Positions 8,758 through 17,330 of a stretch of DNA of 64,000 nucleotides are shown here, one piece after another. A program made the position numbers and the translations under genes. Numbering within the stretch: the stretch's first letter is position 1; each line of letters begins with the position of its first letter. The DNA comes from a bacterium (GTDB lineage Bacteria > Verrucomicrobiota > Verrucomicrobiia > Limisphaerales > J093): contig JAJXZJ010000053.1 in assembly GCA_021780105.1 (NCBI GenBank), forward strand, positions 1 through 64,000, written 5' to 3'. A model generated the notes under the pieces. That model was given only the letters and a program-made list of their open reading frames with translations. It was not told the DNA's origin and made no database searches.

Positions 8758-10638
8758 ATGGATCGCGAACTTCTCGACCAATGGTGCGAGCGGGGAATAC
8801 TCGCCGTCGTGCTGGCCATTCTGGTGTTTGGTCCGCTGGCCACCGGCGCCGTGCGCGGGCAGGATTTTGCGGTGCTGCAGGGATTGACGGTGCTGGGGAT
8901 TGGCTTGTGGGTGGCCCGGTTCTGGATCAATCCGAGCCACCGGTTGCAGTGGCCGCCGGCGTGCTGGGCCGTCCTGGCGTTCGTCGTTTATGCCGTGGTG
9001 CGCTACCGGCAGGCGGACGTGGAATACGTCACCCGGCTGGAGTTGATCCGGGTGCTGGTTTACGCGTGGGTGTTCTTCATTGTCCTCAACAATCTGCACC
9101 GGCAGGAAACCACGCGCCTCCTGACGTGGACGTTGCTGGGTTTGGGCATGGCGGTTTCGATTTACGCGATTTTCCAATACCTGACGGACTCGAACAAGGT
9201 TTGGTGGTTTGTGCGGCCCGTCCAATACAGTCACCGCGGCTCCGGCACCTATATCTGCCCGGATCATCTCGCGGGTTTTCTCGAAATGCTGCTGCCGGTG
9301 GCCCTCGCGAATCTGCTGGTGAGCAAGACCAAGGCGCTGGGCCGGGTGTTCTACGCCTACATTGCGCTCGTGCTGTTCGCCGGTATTGGCGTGGCGATTT
9401 CCCGCGGCGGCTATCTCGCCACCGGCCTGGCGTTGCTGGTCATGGCCGTCTGGTTGCTCCGTTACCGGGATTATCGCAAGCCGGTGCTGATCGGCCTGGT
9501 GGTCATGGCCGTGGCCGCCGGCGGATTCATCGTCCACGAGCGGCACGCCCAAAAGCGATTCGCCAACATGTTCAAAAACGCCTCGGTGGACAACGTGCGC
9601 GTCCGGCCGGACCTTTGGGTGCCCGCCGCCAAAATGTGGCTGGACCACTTCTGGTTCGGTGTCGGTCCGGCGCATTTCGATGTCCGGTTCCCGGCGTATC
9701 GCACCGCGCCGCTCCAATCCCGGCCGTATTGGGTCCACAACGATTATCTGAATGCCCTGGCGGACTGGGGCGCGACCGGCGGGATCATCATTGCAGGTTT
9801 CCTGACCTGCGTGGCGCTGGGCGTGGTGAAGACCTGGAAATACGTGCATCGGGTGTCGAATGACGTCTCCACCCGGCGCAGTGACCGGGCAGCGTTTGTC
9901 ATGGGCGCCGCCATCGGCATGCTCGCACTGCTGATTCATGCGCTGGTTGACTTCAATTTGCAGATTCCCGCCAACGCGCTGCTCTTCGTGGCGCTCGCGG
10001 CGGGATTGAGCAGCCACCTGCGGTTTGCCACCACCCGCTACTGGGTCACGCCTGGATGGCCGGGGCGGATTGCCGTGACGGTGGTGGGCATCGGTGCCAT
10101 CGTCTATCTGGCGCCGCAAACCCTGCGCCGCTGGCAGGAAAGCCGTTGGCTCACCCAAGCAGCGGCCGCGCGCACGGCCACCGCCCAATACGACGCCCTG
10201 ACCCTCGCCCACGCCGTCGAGCCGGCCAACGTTGAAACTGTCCAGAAAATCGGCGAAATCCACCGGCTGGTGAGCTGGGAAGGCGCCGACAACTGGCGCG
10301 ATCAGGCGGACATTGCCATGAAGTGGTTCGCGCTGGGCATGAAGCTGGACCCGTGGGAAACCTACAGCTTCGTCCACTACGGCATGTGCCTGGACTGGCT
10401 GGGCGAGCATGACCGCGCCAAAAGGTATTTCGATCAGGCGGTCAAACTGGATCCCCAGAATTACTACCTCGCCATGATTCACGGCTGGCACTATCTCCAG
10501 GCGGAGGACTACGCCGACGCCCGGGCGGAACTGGAACGCTCGTTGAAGATCAAGTCGTGGGACAATCCGCTCGCGGTCAAATACCTCGCCATCGTCAAGC
10601 AACGCCTCGCGGCCCCCACCGTCCCCAAAGCCAGGTAG
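8758..10638 (+). CDS. O-antigen ligase/polymerase family (Wzy_C) membrane protein with C-terminal TPRs
   Basis: 626 residues. About ten hydrophobic helices fill residues 14-440 with the Wzy_C-type core, including the loop VGPAHFDVRFP near 300 and ISRGGYLATG near 215. The last approximately 140 residues are soluble and contain TPR-like helices (YFDQAVKLDPQNYYLAMI). Proteins of this type join glycan chains to lipid A core or polymerise O units at the periplasmic face of the inner membrane. It precedes the minus-strand msbA and heptosyltransferase genes, so ligation or polymerisation of surface glycan is the likely job. The TPR tail is common in PVC and delta-proteobacterial versions. Confidence 0.82.
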   Translation: MDRELLDQWCERGILAVVLAILVFGPLATGAVRGQDFAVLQGLTVLGIGLWVARFWINPSHRLQWPPACWAVLAFVVYAVVRYRQADVEYVTRLELIRVLVYAWVFFIVLNNLHRQETTRLLTWTLLGLGMAVSIYAIFQYLTDSNKVWWFVRPVQYSHRGSGTYICPDHLAGFLEMLLPVALANLLVSKTKALGRVFYAYIALVLFAGIGVAISRGGYLATGLALLVMAVWLLRYRDYRKPVLIGLVVMAVAAGGFIVHERHAQKRFANMFKNASVDNVRVRPDLWVPAAKMWLDHFWFGVGPAHFDVRFPAYRTAPLQSRPYWVHNDYLNALADWGATGGIIIAGFLTCVALGVVKTWKYVHRVSNDVSTRRSDRAAFVMGAAIGMLALLIHALVDFNLQIPANALLFVALAAGLSSHLRFATTRYWVTPGWPGRIAVTVVGIGAIVYLAPQTLRRWQESRWLTQAAAARTATAQYDALTLAHAVEPANVETVQKIGEIHRLVSWEGADNWRDQADIAMKWFALGMKLDPWETYSFVHYGMCLDWLGEHDRAKRYFDQAVKLDPQNYYLAMIHGWHYLQAEDYADARAELERSLKIKSWDNPLAVKYLAIVKQRLAAPTVPKAR

Positions 10639-10675
10639 GCCAGGCTCCCCGCGAAGCGCGAAGAACCGCCCCGGC

Positions 10676-12529
10676 TCACGCCGGCTGAAATTGCAGGTCG
10701 TGCAGCCGCCGGTAAACACCGCCGCGTTGCAGCAGTTCGGCGTGCGTGCCGCTTTCCACGATCCGCCCTTCGTTCAACACCACGATCAGGTCGGCGCTCT
10801 GGATGGTGGACAGCCGGTGCGCGATGCAGACCGTCGTGCGGCCTTTCATCAACTCCTCCAACGCCGCCTGCACCGCGCGCTCGGATTCGGTGTCCAACGC
10901 GCTGGTGGCCTCGTCCAACACCAGAATCGGCGCGTTCTTCAGCAAGGCACGGGCAATGGCAATCCGCTGCCGCTGCCCGCCGGACAGCAGCACGCCCTTC
11001 TCGCCGATCACCGTGTCAAAGCCGGCCGGCTTTTCCAGAATGAAGTCCTCGGCGTGCGCGTGCCGGGCAGCCTCGTGAATAGCCGCCTCGCTTGAGCCGG
11101 GACGGCCCAGCTCGATGTTCCGGCGGATGGTCTCGTTGAACAGCACCGTTTCCTGTGTCACGACGGCGATTTGTTCGCGGAGTTGCCGCGTGGAAACCTC
11201 GCGGATGTTGATGCCGCCGATCCGCACCGCGCCGCGTTGCGGGTCGTAGAAACGGAGCAGCAGGTTCGTGAGCGTCGTCTTGCCGGAACCGCTCGCTCCC
11301 ACCAGCGCCACCATCCGGCCGGCGGGAATCGTCAGGCGGATGTCACGCAGCACCGGCTTTTCACCATAATCGAAATCCACGCCGTCGAACTGGATGTCCG
11401 CGCCCGCGGCCTGGAGCGTTTTCGGCTGGGCCGGTTCGGGCACCGTGTTCGGCGCGGCCAGCAGTTCGAACACCCGTTCGCTCGCCGCGCGCGCCTGCTC
11501 CAGGCTGTTGTGCAGCCGGGTCAGGTTTTTCAACGGGCGATACATCGAGAAAATCGCCAGGATCACCGTCAGAAAATCCGTGGAGCCGGGCCGCGCGCCA
11601 ACGCCCAGCAACAGATACAGAAACACCAGGGCCACGCCGATCGAACCGAAAAACTCCAGCAGCGGGCCGGGCGTCTCCGAGGACCGGATGATCCGCATGT
11701 AGTGGCCGATGAATTTCTGCGCCGTGGCACGGAACTGCCCGGTCACCGTTTCCTCCAGGTTGTAGGCCTTGATGATGCGATTGCCCGTGAACGCCTCGCC
11801 CATCACCTCGGTCAACTCCGCAGCGTGTGTCTGCAACGCGCGGCTCGCCCGGCGCACCTTCCGGCTGTAGATCACGATCGGCACCATGCACACCGGCAGC
11901 ACGGCCAGTGAAAGCAGCGTCAGCTTCGGCTGCTGCCAGAGCACGTAGGCGAGCAGGCTGGCCAGCGTGACCGGATCCTTCACGATGACCGCGGTGGCAT
12001 TGCTGAGGACGTTTTGCAGCGACTGCGTGTCGCTCATCATGCGCGACATCAGTTCGCCGCTGCTGGTCCGGCTGAAGAAGCTCGTGGACAGGTTCAGCAA
12101 ATGGTTGAACAGCCGGATGCGCAGGTCCGTGATCGCACGGACGGCCACCCATTGCAGCAGGTAAATGTTCAGGTAGGAAAACAGCCCGCGCAGGAACATC
12201 ACTGCCGGGATCAGCGCCACCAGCACCACCAACGCGCCCGGATGTTTTTGCACGCCGCTGGTCAGCGTCGCTTCAACGGCCTTCAACCAGCCGTGGATGA
12301 AGGCCAGCACGCTTTGGGCAAACGCCGGCGCGCGCTGGACGGCCGCGGCGAACCGGTCGCTCAAAACGGGCATGTTCGCGCTGGGGAAAATGAGGCCATA
12401 CACCAGCGTCACAGTGGCAATCATGAGCGGCTCGATCAGGCCGCTGACCACGCCGGTGAACACGCCGAAGAACAGCCGCAACCGATACGGCCGGGCCAGG
12501 CCCCAAATCTTGAACAGGAACGACACCAT
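10676..12529 (-). CDS. msbA: MsbA-type lipid A/lipid flippase ABC transporter (fused permease and ATPase)
   Basis: 617 residues. Six membrane helices occupy residues 15-330 (type I exporter fold). The nucleotide-binding domain has Walker A GASGSGKTT, signature LSGGQRQR, Walker B ILVLDEATS and H-loop IAHRLS. It uses ATP to flip lipid A-core or a lipid-linked glycan across the inner membrane. The position downstream of two family-9 glycosyltransferases of the same strand supports lipopolysaccharide as substrate. Gap to the upstream gene is 48 bases. The N-terminal half is longer than E. coli MsbA in the first periplasmic loop. Confidence 0.85.
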   Translation of the reverse strand: MVSFLFKIWGLARPYRLRLFFGVFTGVVSGLIEPLMIATVTLVYGLIFPSANMPVLSDRFAAAVQRAPAFAQSVLAFIHGWLKAVEATLTSGVQKHPGALVVLVALIPAVMFLRGLFSYLNIYLLQWVAVRAITDLRIRLFNHLLNLSTSFFSRTSSGELMSRMMSDTQSLQNVLSNATAVIVKDPVTLASLLAYVLWQQPKLTLLSLAVLPVCMVPIVIYSRKVRRASRALQTHAAELTEVMGEAFTGNRIIKAYNLEETVTGQFRATAQKFIGHYMRIIRSSETPGPLLEFFGSIGVALVFLYLLLGVGARPGSTDFLTVILAIFSMYRPLKNLTRLHNSLEQARAASERVFELLAAPNTVPEPAQPKTLQAAGADIQFDGVDFDYGEKPVLRDIRLTIPAGRMVALVGASGSGKTTLTNLLLRFYDPQRGAVRIGGINIREVSTRQLREQIAVVTQETVLFNETIRRNIELGRPGSSEAAIHEAARHAHAEDFILEKPAGFDTVIGEKGVLLSGGQRQRIAIARALLKNAPILVLDEATSALDTESERAVQAALEELMKGRTTVCIAHRLSTIQSADLIVVLNEGRIVESGTHAELLQRGGVYRRLHDLQFQPA

Positions 12530-12577
12530 GCAGCCGTGGGACTATGGCCAGCCGCCGGCGCCGAGGCGAGCAGTTTG

Positions 12578-13687
12578 TCAGCCGCCCGGCGCGCCCGCCG
12601 GGGCCGGCGCGCGTGGGTTCAGGGCCAGCAGTTCCCGTGCGGCTTCGCGCAGCGCCGGCAGCGCGTCCGGCGACGGCGCCACGCGACAGCGCACCCACGG
12701 ATCGTGGTGGAAATGCGTCGAGTTATCCCAGTTGAACACCGCCAGCGTCGGCACGCGCAACGCCACGGCCATGTGGAACGGCCCGCTGTCGCTGCTGATG
12801 AACAAGGCGCACGCGTTGATCGCCCCGACCAGTTCCAGCAGGTTGGTCTGCCCCGCCAGATCAATCACCGCCGTGCCGCCGCGGGCGCCGTGCTGTTGGA
12901 GAAATTCCGCATTCACCGCCCGCTCGAAGGGCGCGCCGGTCAGCACCAGTGTCAAACCGTGTTCGCGCTGCAACCCGCCCACCAACCCGGAAAGCAGCCG
13001 CAGATTCGGCCGTTTGCTCACGGCGTCGGGCGTGCCGCAGCCGATGTTCAAACCGAGCAGCGGCGCGGTTTCCGGCAGACCGTGGCGCGCGCGCAACGCC
13101 AGCCGGAACGCCCGTGCCGTCTCGGTTTCGCGCAGTTCGATCGCCCGCCCGGCGCGCTCCAGGCCGAGCGCGGACAGCGCCACGAAATCGCGGTTGGTGT
13201 ATTCCAGCGGCCAGGCAAGTTGCCGTGCCGCCGCAAACTTTGGCGGCGACACCGCGGCGAACCGGTAGAACCATCCGCGGCCCGGCTGCGTGGCGATGCC
13301 CACCGTTTTGGCGCCGTGGCGCCAGCCCAGCCACGCCGCCAGCCACGAGGTGCGCAGGCCGTTAGGCTCGAAATCAATCACCAGATCGGGTCGGACGCGG
13401 TCGGCGGCGGCGCGCACTTCGCGGAGAAACCGGCGCCCGTCCGCCAGCGTTCGCGTCCGTTTGTCCACCACGTCGAAACTCCGCAGCAGGTGATGTTGCC
13501 GGATAAGTTCCTCCGCCGCGGCACCCGGATCGCGTGTCAGAAACAGCAGGTGCAGCGTCGCCGGCGGCCAGGCGTCGTGCAACGCCCGCCACGCCGCCGA
13601 ACTGCGCAAGAGATCGCCCACGCCGGCACTGTGGCCTTTGAGCATCAGGATGCGCTGCGGCGCGGTGGAAAGCCGGCACCCGCTCAT
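12578..13687 (-). CDS. glycosyltransferase family 9 (lipopolysaccharide heptosyltransferase-like)
   Basis: 369 residues if started at the ATG at 13687, which overlaps the stop of the upstream GT9 gene as ATGA. The open frame extends further upstream but without a good start. GT9 features are the opening RILMLKGHSAGVGDLL (family LxIRxxxxGD), the donor-site region LLGLNIGCGTPDAVSKRPN, and the late SSDSGPFHMAVALRVPTLAVF (the family's DSGxxH motif). It transfers a heptose or related sugar from a nucleotide donor to the growing core. Acts in the cytoplasm before export by the adjacent MsbA. Confidence 0.82.
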   Translation of the reverse strand: MSGCRLSTAPQRILMLKGHSAGVGDLLRSSAAWRALHDAWPPATLHLLFLTRDPGAAAEELIRQHHLLRSFDVVDKRTRTLADGRRFLREVRAAADRVRPDLVIDFEPNGLRTSWLAAWLGWRHGAKTVGIATQPGRGWFYRFAAVSPPKFAAARQLAWPLEYTNRDFVALSALGLERAGRAIELRETETARAFRLALRARHGLPETAPLLGLNIGCGTPDAVSKRPNLRLLSGLVGGLQREHGLTLVLTGAPFERAVNAEFLQQHGARGGTAVIDLAGQTNLLELVGAINACALFISSDSGPFHMAVALRVPTLAVFNWDNSTHFHHDPWVRCRVAPSPDALPALREAARELLALNPRAPAPAGAPGG

Positions 13688-14799
13688 GGCGAAACGGAAC
13701 CTGCGCCGGTGTGGGTTGCCTTCGTTTCGACAGGTTCGCCGAGGAGCTGGAAAATCGCCGCACCGACCGCCTCCGCGGCAATTCCACCCAGGCAGCGCGC
13801 AACGCCCGCGGCAGCGCAGGGCGCGAATTTGGCGTTCACGCAGTCGCACGGCGCCGTCAAATGCGCGTGGTGCGGCCCACGCGGCAGCCAGTCCGCCATG
13901 TCGGCATACCGGCGGAAAATTGCCACGGTCGGCACGCCCAGCGCCGCCGCGAGGTGCAGGACGCCCGAGTCCGGTCCCACGTGCAGCGCGCACCGTTGCA
14001 GCAACGCCGCCAGCAAACCGATGGACAGCGGTGCGGAAATCAACTGCAGCCGCTCGTCACGGACGGCGTCGCCCAGCGCCGCCAGGCGTGCCTGTTCGCG
14101 CGGATTCGGCGCGGTGGTGGCGACGAGCCGGGACCCCGGGCGTTGTGCCAGCAGCCGGCGCACCAGATCGACGTTGTTCGCCAGCGGCCATTCCTTCAGC
14201 GGCAGGCTGGCGCTCACCGAGAGATGCAACGCGCCAGCAGGCACATTATCCGCCGCCCAGCGTTGCTGGCCCGGCGGGAGGACGAAATCGAAGCGCGCCG
14301 CTGCCAGCGGGAAGCCGCCCAGGCCGAGCAGGTGGCGCCGGCCTTCAAACACCGGCGATGGGAGTGTCTGGCGCGGAATCCACTCCGGCACCAGCCAGCG
14401 TTGCCAGAAATGCCGCCGGCCGCCCTGGTAGGCGAGCGAGCGTCGCGCGCCGATGGCGGCCAGCGTGAACACGGAGCGGTCCGAACCGCTGAAGTTGATC
14501 GCCACGTCAAACCGTTCGTGGCGCAGTGCCCGCAGCACGCCCCAGTGTTTCCACCACGGCGGACTGGGTGCGCCGAGCGGAAACACCCAGGTGCGGTCCA
14601 CACACGGCGCCTGCGCGAGCACCTCGGCACCGACGCGCGTCGTCAACACGTGCAATTCCGCCTGCGCGTAAGCCCGACGCAGTTCCCACAACGCCGGCAC
14701 CAGATGGACCGTGTCCCCCAGAAAGCCGAGGTCCACGACAATTACTTTGCGGGCGGCGCGGGTCGTGTTGTAGAAGTTGGCCCATCCGGTGGACGACAT
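13684..14799 (-). CDS. glycosyltransferase family 9 (heptosyltransferase-like)
   Basis: 371 residues from the ATG at 14799. It opens with VIVVDLGFLGDTVHLVPAL (GT9 N-terminal motif with Gly-Asp), has a donor-site loop SASLPLKEWPLANN, and ends with HVGPDSGVLHLAAALGVPTV (DSGxxH motif). First gene of the minus-strand trio GT9-GT9-msbA. Only 36 bases separate its start from the divergent plus-strand glycosyltransferase operon, so the two operons share a promoter region at 14800-14835 or have promoters inside each other's 5' ends. Confidence 0.83.
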   Translation of the reverse strand: MSSTGWANFYNTTRAARKVIVVDLGFLGDTVHLVPALWELRRAYAQAELHVLTTRVGAEVLAQAPCVDRTWVFPLGAPSPPWWKHWGVLRALRHERFDVAINFSGSDRSVFTLAAIGARRSLAYQGGRRHFWQRWLVPEWIPRQTLPSPVFEGRRHLLGLGGFPLAAARFDFVLPPGQQRWAADNVPAGALHLSVSASLPLKEWPLANNVDLVRRLLAQRPGSRLVATTAPNPREQARLAALGDAVRDERLQLISAPLSIGLLAALLQRCALHVGPDSGVLHLAAALGVPTVAIFRRYADMADWLPRGPHHAHLTAPCDCVNAKFAPCAAAGVARCLGGIAAEAVGAAIFQLLGEPVETKATHTGAGSVSP

Positions 14800-14835
14800 C
14801 GGCCGGCATTCTGGCCCGAATCCGCCGCGTTGACG

Positions 14836-15612
14836 ATGAAAAAGCTGCCCCTGTCCGTTTGCCTGATCTCTGGCGCCGAGGCGCACCGGATCGGCCGCGC
14901 GCTGGAAAGCGTCGTGGACTGGGTGGCGGAAATCATTGTCGTGCTCAACGAGGAAGTCCACGACGGCACCGAGGAAATCGTCCGGCGGCACGGCGCGAAG
15001 GTCTTTCGGGAACCATGGAAGGGGCACATCGCCCAAAAAAACTCCGCGGCCGCCAAGGCGAGCCAGCCCTGGGTGCTCGGCCTTGACGCCGACGAGGTGG
15101 TTTCACCGGCGTTGCGCGAGGAAATCACCGAATTGCTTGAACTGCCCGCCACACTACACGTCGCCTGGGAATTCCCCCGGTGCACGTTCTACTGCGGACG
15201 CTGGATTCGCCACGGCGACTGGTATCCCGACCACGTGCGGCGGCTCTGGCAGCGCGGAGCGGCGCACTGGGGGGGCCTGGACCCGCACGACAAGCTCGAA
15301 GCCAACGGCCGCGTGGGCCGGCTGCGCGCGGACCTGCTCCACTTCAGCAACGAAAGCATCGCGCGGCAAATCGCCAAGATCGCGCCGTATCAGGCGGAAT
15401 TTGTGAAACGGCGGGCCGCCGACGGCTACGTGCCGGGCGTGTTCGCGCTCGCGGTCCGTCCCGGCTGGCGTTTCCTGCGCGCCTACGTTTTTCGGCTGGG
15501 ATTCCTCGACGGCTGGCCGGGATTTTACATCGCCGGCCTGTCTGCGTTTTCCACCCTGACCCGCTACGCCATGCTGCGCGAAGCCCGCCTGTCGAAAGGA
15601 ACCCCGCCGTGA
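14836..15612 (+). CDS. glycosyltransferase family 2, WaaE/KdtX-like
   Basis: 258 residues from the ATG at 14836, just after the divergent start. The GT-A fold start is PLSVCLISGAEAHRIGRALE; the DxD-type motif LGLDADEVVS is at about 76-85. The sequence following (HGAKVFREPWKGHIAQKNSA) is the hallmark of WaaE-type inner-core beta-1,4-glucosyltransferases. The usual DSGSTDGT stretch is altered to LNEEVHDGT. The C-terminal region has a membrane-associated amphipathic part like WaaE. The stop overlaps the next start as GTGA. Likely adds a sugar to the inner core of LPS. Confidence 0.8.
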   Translation: MKKLPLSVCLISGAEAHRIGRALESVVDWVAEIIVVLNEEVHDGTEEIVRRHGAKVFREPWKGHIAQKNSAAAKASQPWVLGLDADEVVSPALREEITELLELPATLHVAWEFPRCTFYCGRWIRHGDWYPDHVRRLWQRGAAHWGGLDPHDKLEANGRVGRLRADLLHFSNESIARQIAKIAPYQAEFVKRRAADGYVPGVFALAVRPGWRFLRAYVFRLGFLDGWPGFYIAGLSAFSTLTRYAMLREARLSKGTPP

Positions 15613-16418
15613 ACGCGCCCGCGCCGGGCCTGATTGTCAACACCTGCAACCAGCCGGACTACCTCGGCCGCGTGCTCGCCGCCGTGTCCGGCCAGTCGGC
15701 CCCGCCGCAGGAGGTGATCGTCGCCGACGACGGCTCCGGCGACGACACGCGCCGGCTGGTCGCGCGCTGGGCACAGGCGCAGGCGTGCCGTTGCGAACAC
15801 GTCTGGCAGGAGCACGCCGGCTTCCGCCGCGCCCGCATTCTGAACCTCGCCATTGCACAGGCGCGGGCCGAGTATCTCGTTTTCCTCGATGGCGACACCG
15901 TGCCGCACCCGCGGTTCGTCGCCGATCACCGCGAGCTGGCGCAGCCGGGCCAGTTCGTCCAGGGCCACCGAGCGCTCGTCGAATGCCTGGGCGCAAAATG
16001 GTTCGGCCAGCGCGAATTTGCCGCCGACCGCCGGCGGGCGCTCCTCCGGTGGCAACTGCGCGGCGTGAAACACGCCTTCCGCTGGCCCCGGCCGCAAAAG
16101 CGTCTCCGCACGGATCTCGCGGGCATCCGCGGCTGCAACCTCGGCATCTGGCGCGCCGACCTCATCCGCGTCAACGGCTACAACGAGGACTTCACCGGCT
16201 GGGGCCGCGAGGATTCCGAGCTGGCGGTGCGCTTGCTGAACAGCGGCGCGCAACGGCTCGACGTCCGCGGACGGGCCTGCTGTTTTCACCTCTGGCATCT
16301 GCCTGCCAACCGCACTGGACTGGCTGACAACGATGCCCGTCTGGCCGCCGCCATCGCCAGCCACGCCACGCGCTGCGAGCACGGCCTGAACCGGCACCTC
16401 GCGGCCGCCGGCGCCTGA
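15609..16418 (+). CDS. glycosyltransferase family 2 with galactosyltransferase-type C-terminal domain
   Basis: 269 residues with a GTG start that overlaps the previous stop (GTGA). N-terminal GT2 features: LIVNTCNQPDYLGRVLAAVS, VIVADDGSGDDT and the DxD site VFLDGDTVPH near 97-106. C-terminal GCNLGIWRADLIRVNGYNE and GWGREDSELAVRL resemble the Glyco_transf_7C domain of chondroitin/galactosyl transferases, where the ED pair is catalytic. Its last 9 codons are inside the 113-base direct repeat that is copied again at 17218. Confidence 0.82.
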   Translation: MNAPAPGLIVNTCNQPDYLGRVLAAVSGQSAPPQEVIVADDGSGDDTRRLVARWAQAQACRCEHVWQEHAGFRRARILNLAIAQARAEYLVFLDGDTVPHPRFVADHRELAQPGQFVQGHRALVECLGAKWFGQREFAADRRRALLRWQLRGVKHAFRWPRPQKRLRTDLAGIRGCNLGIWRADLIRVNGYNEDFTGWGREDSELAVRLLNSGAQRLDVRGRACCFHLWHLPANRTGLADNDARLAAAIASHATRCEHGLNRHLAAAGA

Positions 16419-16503
16419 AACTTGTGGAAACGCCGCTGCGCATCCTCCAGCTCAATTCGCGCCTCACCGGCGGCGGCACCGATGACCAGTGTGTCAAGCT
16501 CGC
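16391..16503 (+). repeat. 113-base direct repeat, left copy
   Basis: This copy spans the last codons of the GT2 gene and the first 80 bases of a GT4 gene. It matches 17218-17330 (offset 827) at all but two positions: T at 16483 and 16492 where the right copy has C. Both differences are silent in the GT4 reading frame (Asp and Cys codons). The repeats bracket the toxin-antitoxin pair. Confidence 0.95.
16424..16503 (+). pseudogene. 5' fragment of the GT4 glycosyltransferase gene, left behind by duplication
   Basis: GTG start and the first 26 codons (METPLRILQLNSRLTGGG...) are the same as those of the intact GT4 gene at 17251. After 16503 the similarity stops abruptly. The frame stays open through unrelated sequence and enters the antitoxin gene in phase, giving a 152-residue hybrid frame (16424-16882) that could be translated from the upstream operon. 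Confidence 0.8.
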
Positions 16504-16604
16504 TCAGGAAGAGCTTTGGGACTTGAAGCGCCCGACGGCATTGGACATGAAGGTCTCCACAGAAAGAACGATCGCGGCAGCATTGCGTCCCGGCGGCCGG
16601 TGGC

Positions 16605-16632
16605 TTGATTTCGCACCGCACCGGTGCATACT
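16605..16632 (+). promoter_or_regulatory. candidate promoter and palindrome of the toxin-antitoxin pair
   Basis: TTGATT (16605-16610), 16 bases, CATACT (16627-16632). The perfect palindrome GCACCGGTGC (16618-16627) lies in the spacer and touches the -10, where a ribbon-helix-helix antitoxin could bind to autorepress. The predicted transcript start falls at or just before the GTG at 16640, so the antitoxin message may be nearly leaderless. The bases between the repeat and this promoter (16504-16604) show no recognised feature. Confidence 0.45.
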
Positions 16633-16639
16633 GGTGTCC

Positions 16640-16882
16640 GTGCGAAGAACAATTGATTTGGATCCTGAGACGGAGCGCGAACTGGCCCAGGCCGTCTCCC
16701 TGACGCGCGAACGGCAGGCGGTGGTTTTGCGGCAGGCGATCCGCGCCGGCCTGCCGCTGGTGCAAAGCCGCTGGCAGGCGCCCCGGCCGGAAGGTTACTT
16801 CACCGCCGATTATCCACTGCCGCAAGACCGCCTCGAACTGGAGGCTGCGATGGCCAAAGTCAAACAGCGGCCGGAGCGATGA
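16640..16882 (+). CDS. antitoxin, ribbon-helix-helix type, of a type II toxin-antitoxin pair
   Basis: 80 residues from the GTG at 16640; GTG at 16634 is an alternative. The N-terminal 45 residues look like an RHH (CopG/MetJ-like) DNA-binding domain: a basic strand RRTIDLDPETERELAQ followed by two helices (TRERQAVVLRQAIRAG). The C-terminal part, with an Asp/Glu-rich helix (QDRLELEAAMAKVKQ), would wrap the toxin. Its stop overlaps the toxin start as ATGA. The frame is also open upstream into a glycosyltransferase gene fragment. Confidence 0.75.
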   Translation: MRRTIDLDPETERELAQAVSLTRERQAVVLRQAIRAGLPLVQSRWQAPRPEGYFTADYPLPQDRLELEAAMAKVKQRPER

Positions 16883-17205
16883 AGCTGCGTCCCTTTGAAG
16901 TGTGGAAGTGCCGGCCGCCCGGGTTTGAGCGGGATCATTGGTTTGTCATCATATCAAACCAGGAGCGCTGTGACGAACCAAGGCAGCTTCTGGTGAACGG
17001 ACTGGCTTGTTTCAATCTGCGCGGGCAGCCCCTGAAATCTGAAGTGCGGCTCAACAGCGCCGAAGGTTTCCCCCTCCCCACAGTCTGCCAGTGTGATTTC
17101 ATTTATGCGCTGGAAAAGTCCAAACTCCATTCCAGTCAGGGCCCGGTCTCTTGGGAACGCCAACAGGCCATCAAGGCCAAGCTGAAGGAAGTCCTGCGTC
17201 TCTGA
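16879..17205 (+). CDS. MazF/PemK-family endoribonuclease toxin
   Basis: 108 residues, the usual size. PemK/MazF-like features: N-terminal RPFEVWKCRPPG and WFVIISNQERC (family: GEVWxxxxP...VVISN), a middle EVRLNSAEGFPLPTVCQCD strand pair, and the C-terminal KLHSSQGPVSWERQQAIKAK helix. Family members cleave mRNA in the cytoplasm and are held inactive by the partner encoded immediately upstream (ATGA overlap). The pair interrupts an LPS glycosyltransferase operon and is flanked by a 113-base direct repeat. A canonical catalytic Arg/Thr pair cannot be assigned by eye. Confidence 0.75.
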   Translation: MKLRPFEVWKCRPPGFERDHWFVIISNQERCDEPRQLLVNGLACFNLRGQPLKSEVRLNSAEGFPLPTVCQCDFIYALEKSKLHSSQGPVSWERQQAIKAKLKEVLRL

Positions 17206-17217
17206 CCTGCAGCCTCC

Positions 17218-17330
17218 CCGGCACCTCGCGGCCGCCGGCGCCTGAAACTTGTGGAAACGCCGCTGCGCATCCTCCAGCTCAATTCGCGCCTCACCGGCGG
17301 CGGCACCGACGACCAGTGCGTCAAGCTCGC
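17218..17330 (+). repeat. 113-base direct repeat, right copy
   Basis: Second copy of 16391-16503. It contains the last codons of the upstream GT2 gene (non-coding here) and the beginning of the intact GT4 gene, so the GT4 gene keeps its natural ribosome-binding context. See the left copy for the two silent differences. Confidence 0.95.

Noticed and set aside
8746..10719. Antisense open frame of 657 codons across the O-antigen ligase gene
   Set aside because: It lies wholly opposite a gene with clear membrane helices and a family match. Its composition is the Arg/Gly/His-rich pattern that antisense frames show in high-GC DNA.
12014..14431. Plus-strand open frame of 805 codons over the msbA and GT9 genes
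   Set aside because: Opposite three real genes with intact motifs; the translation is low-complexity Arg/Ala/Gln-rich and has no domain.
16391..17330. IS element or integron cassette explaining the repeat-flanked insert
   Set aside because: No transposase, integrase, terminal inverted repeats or attC-like site is visible, and a 113-base duplication is far longer than any IS target-site duplication.
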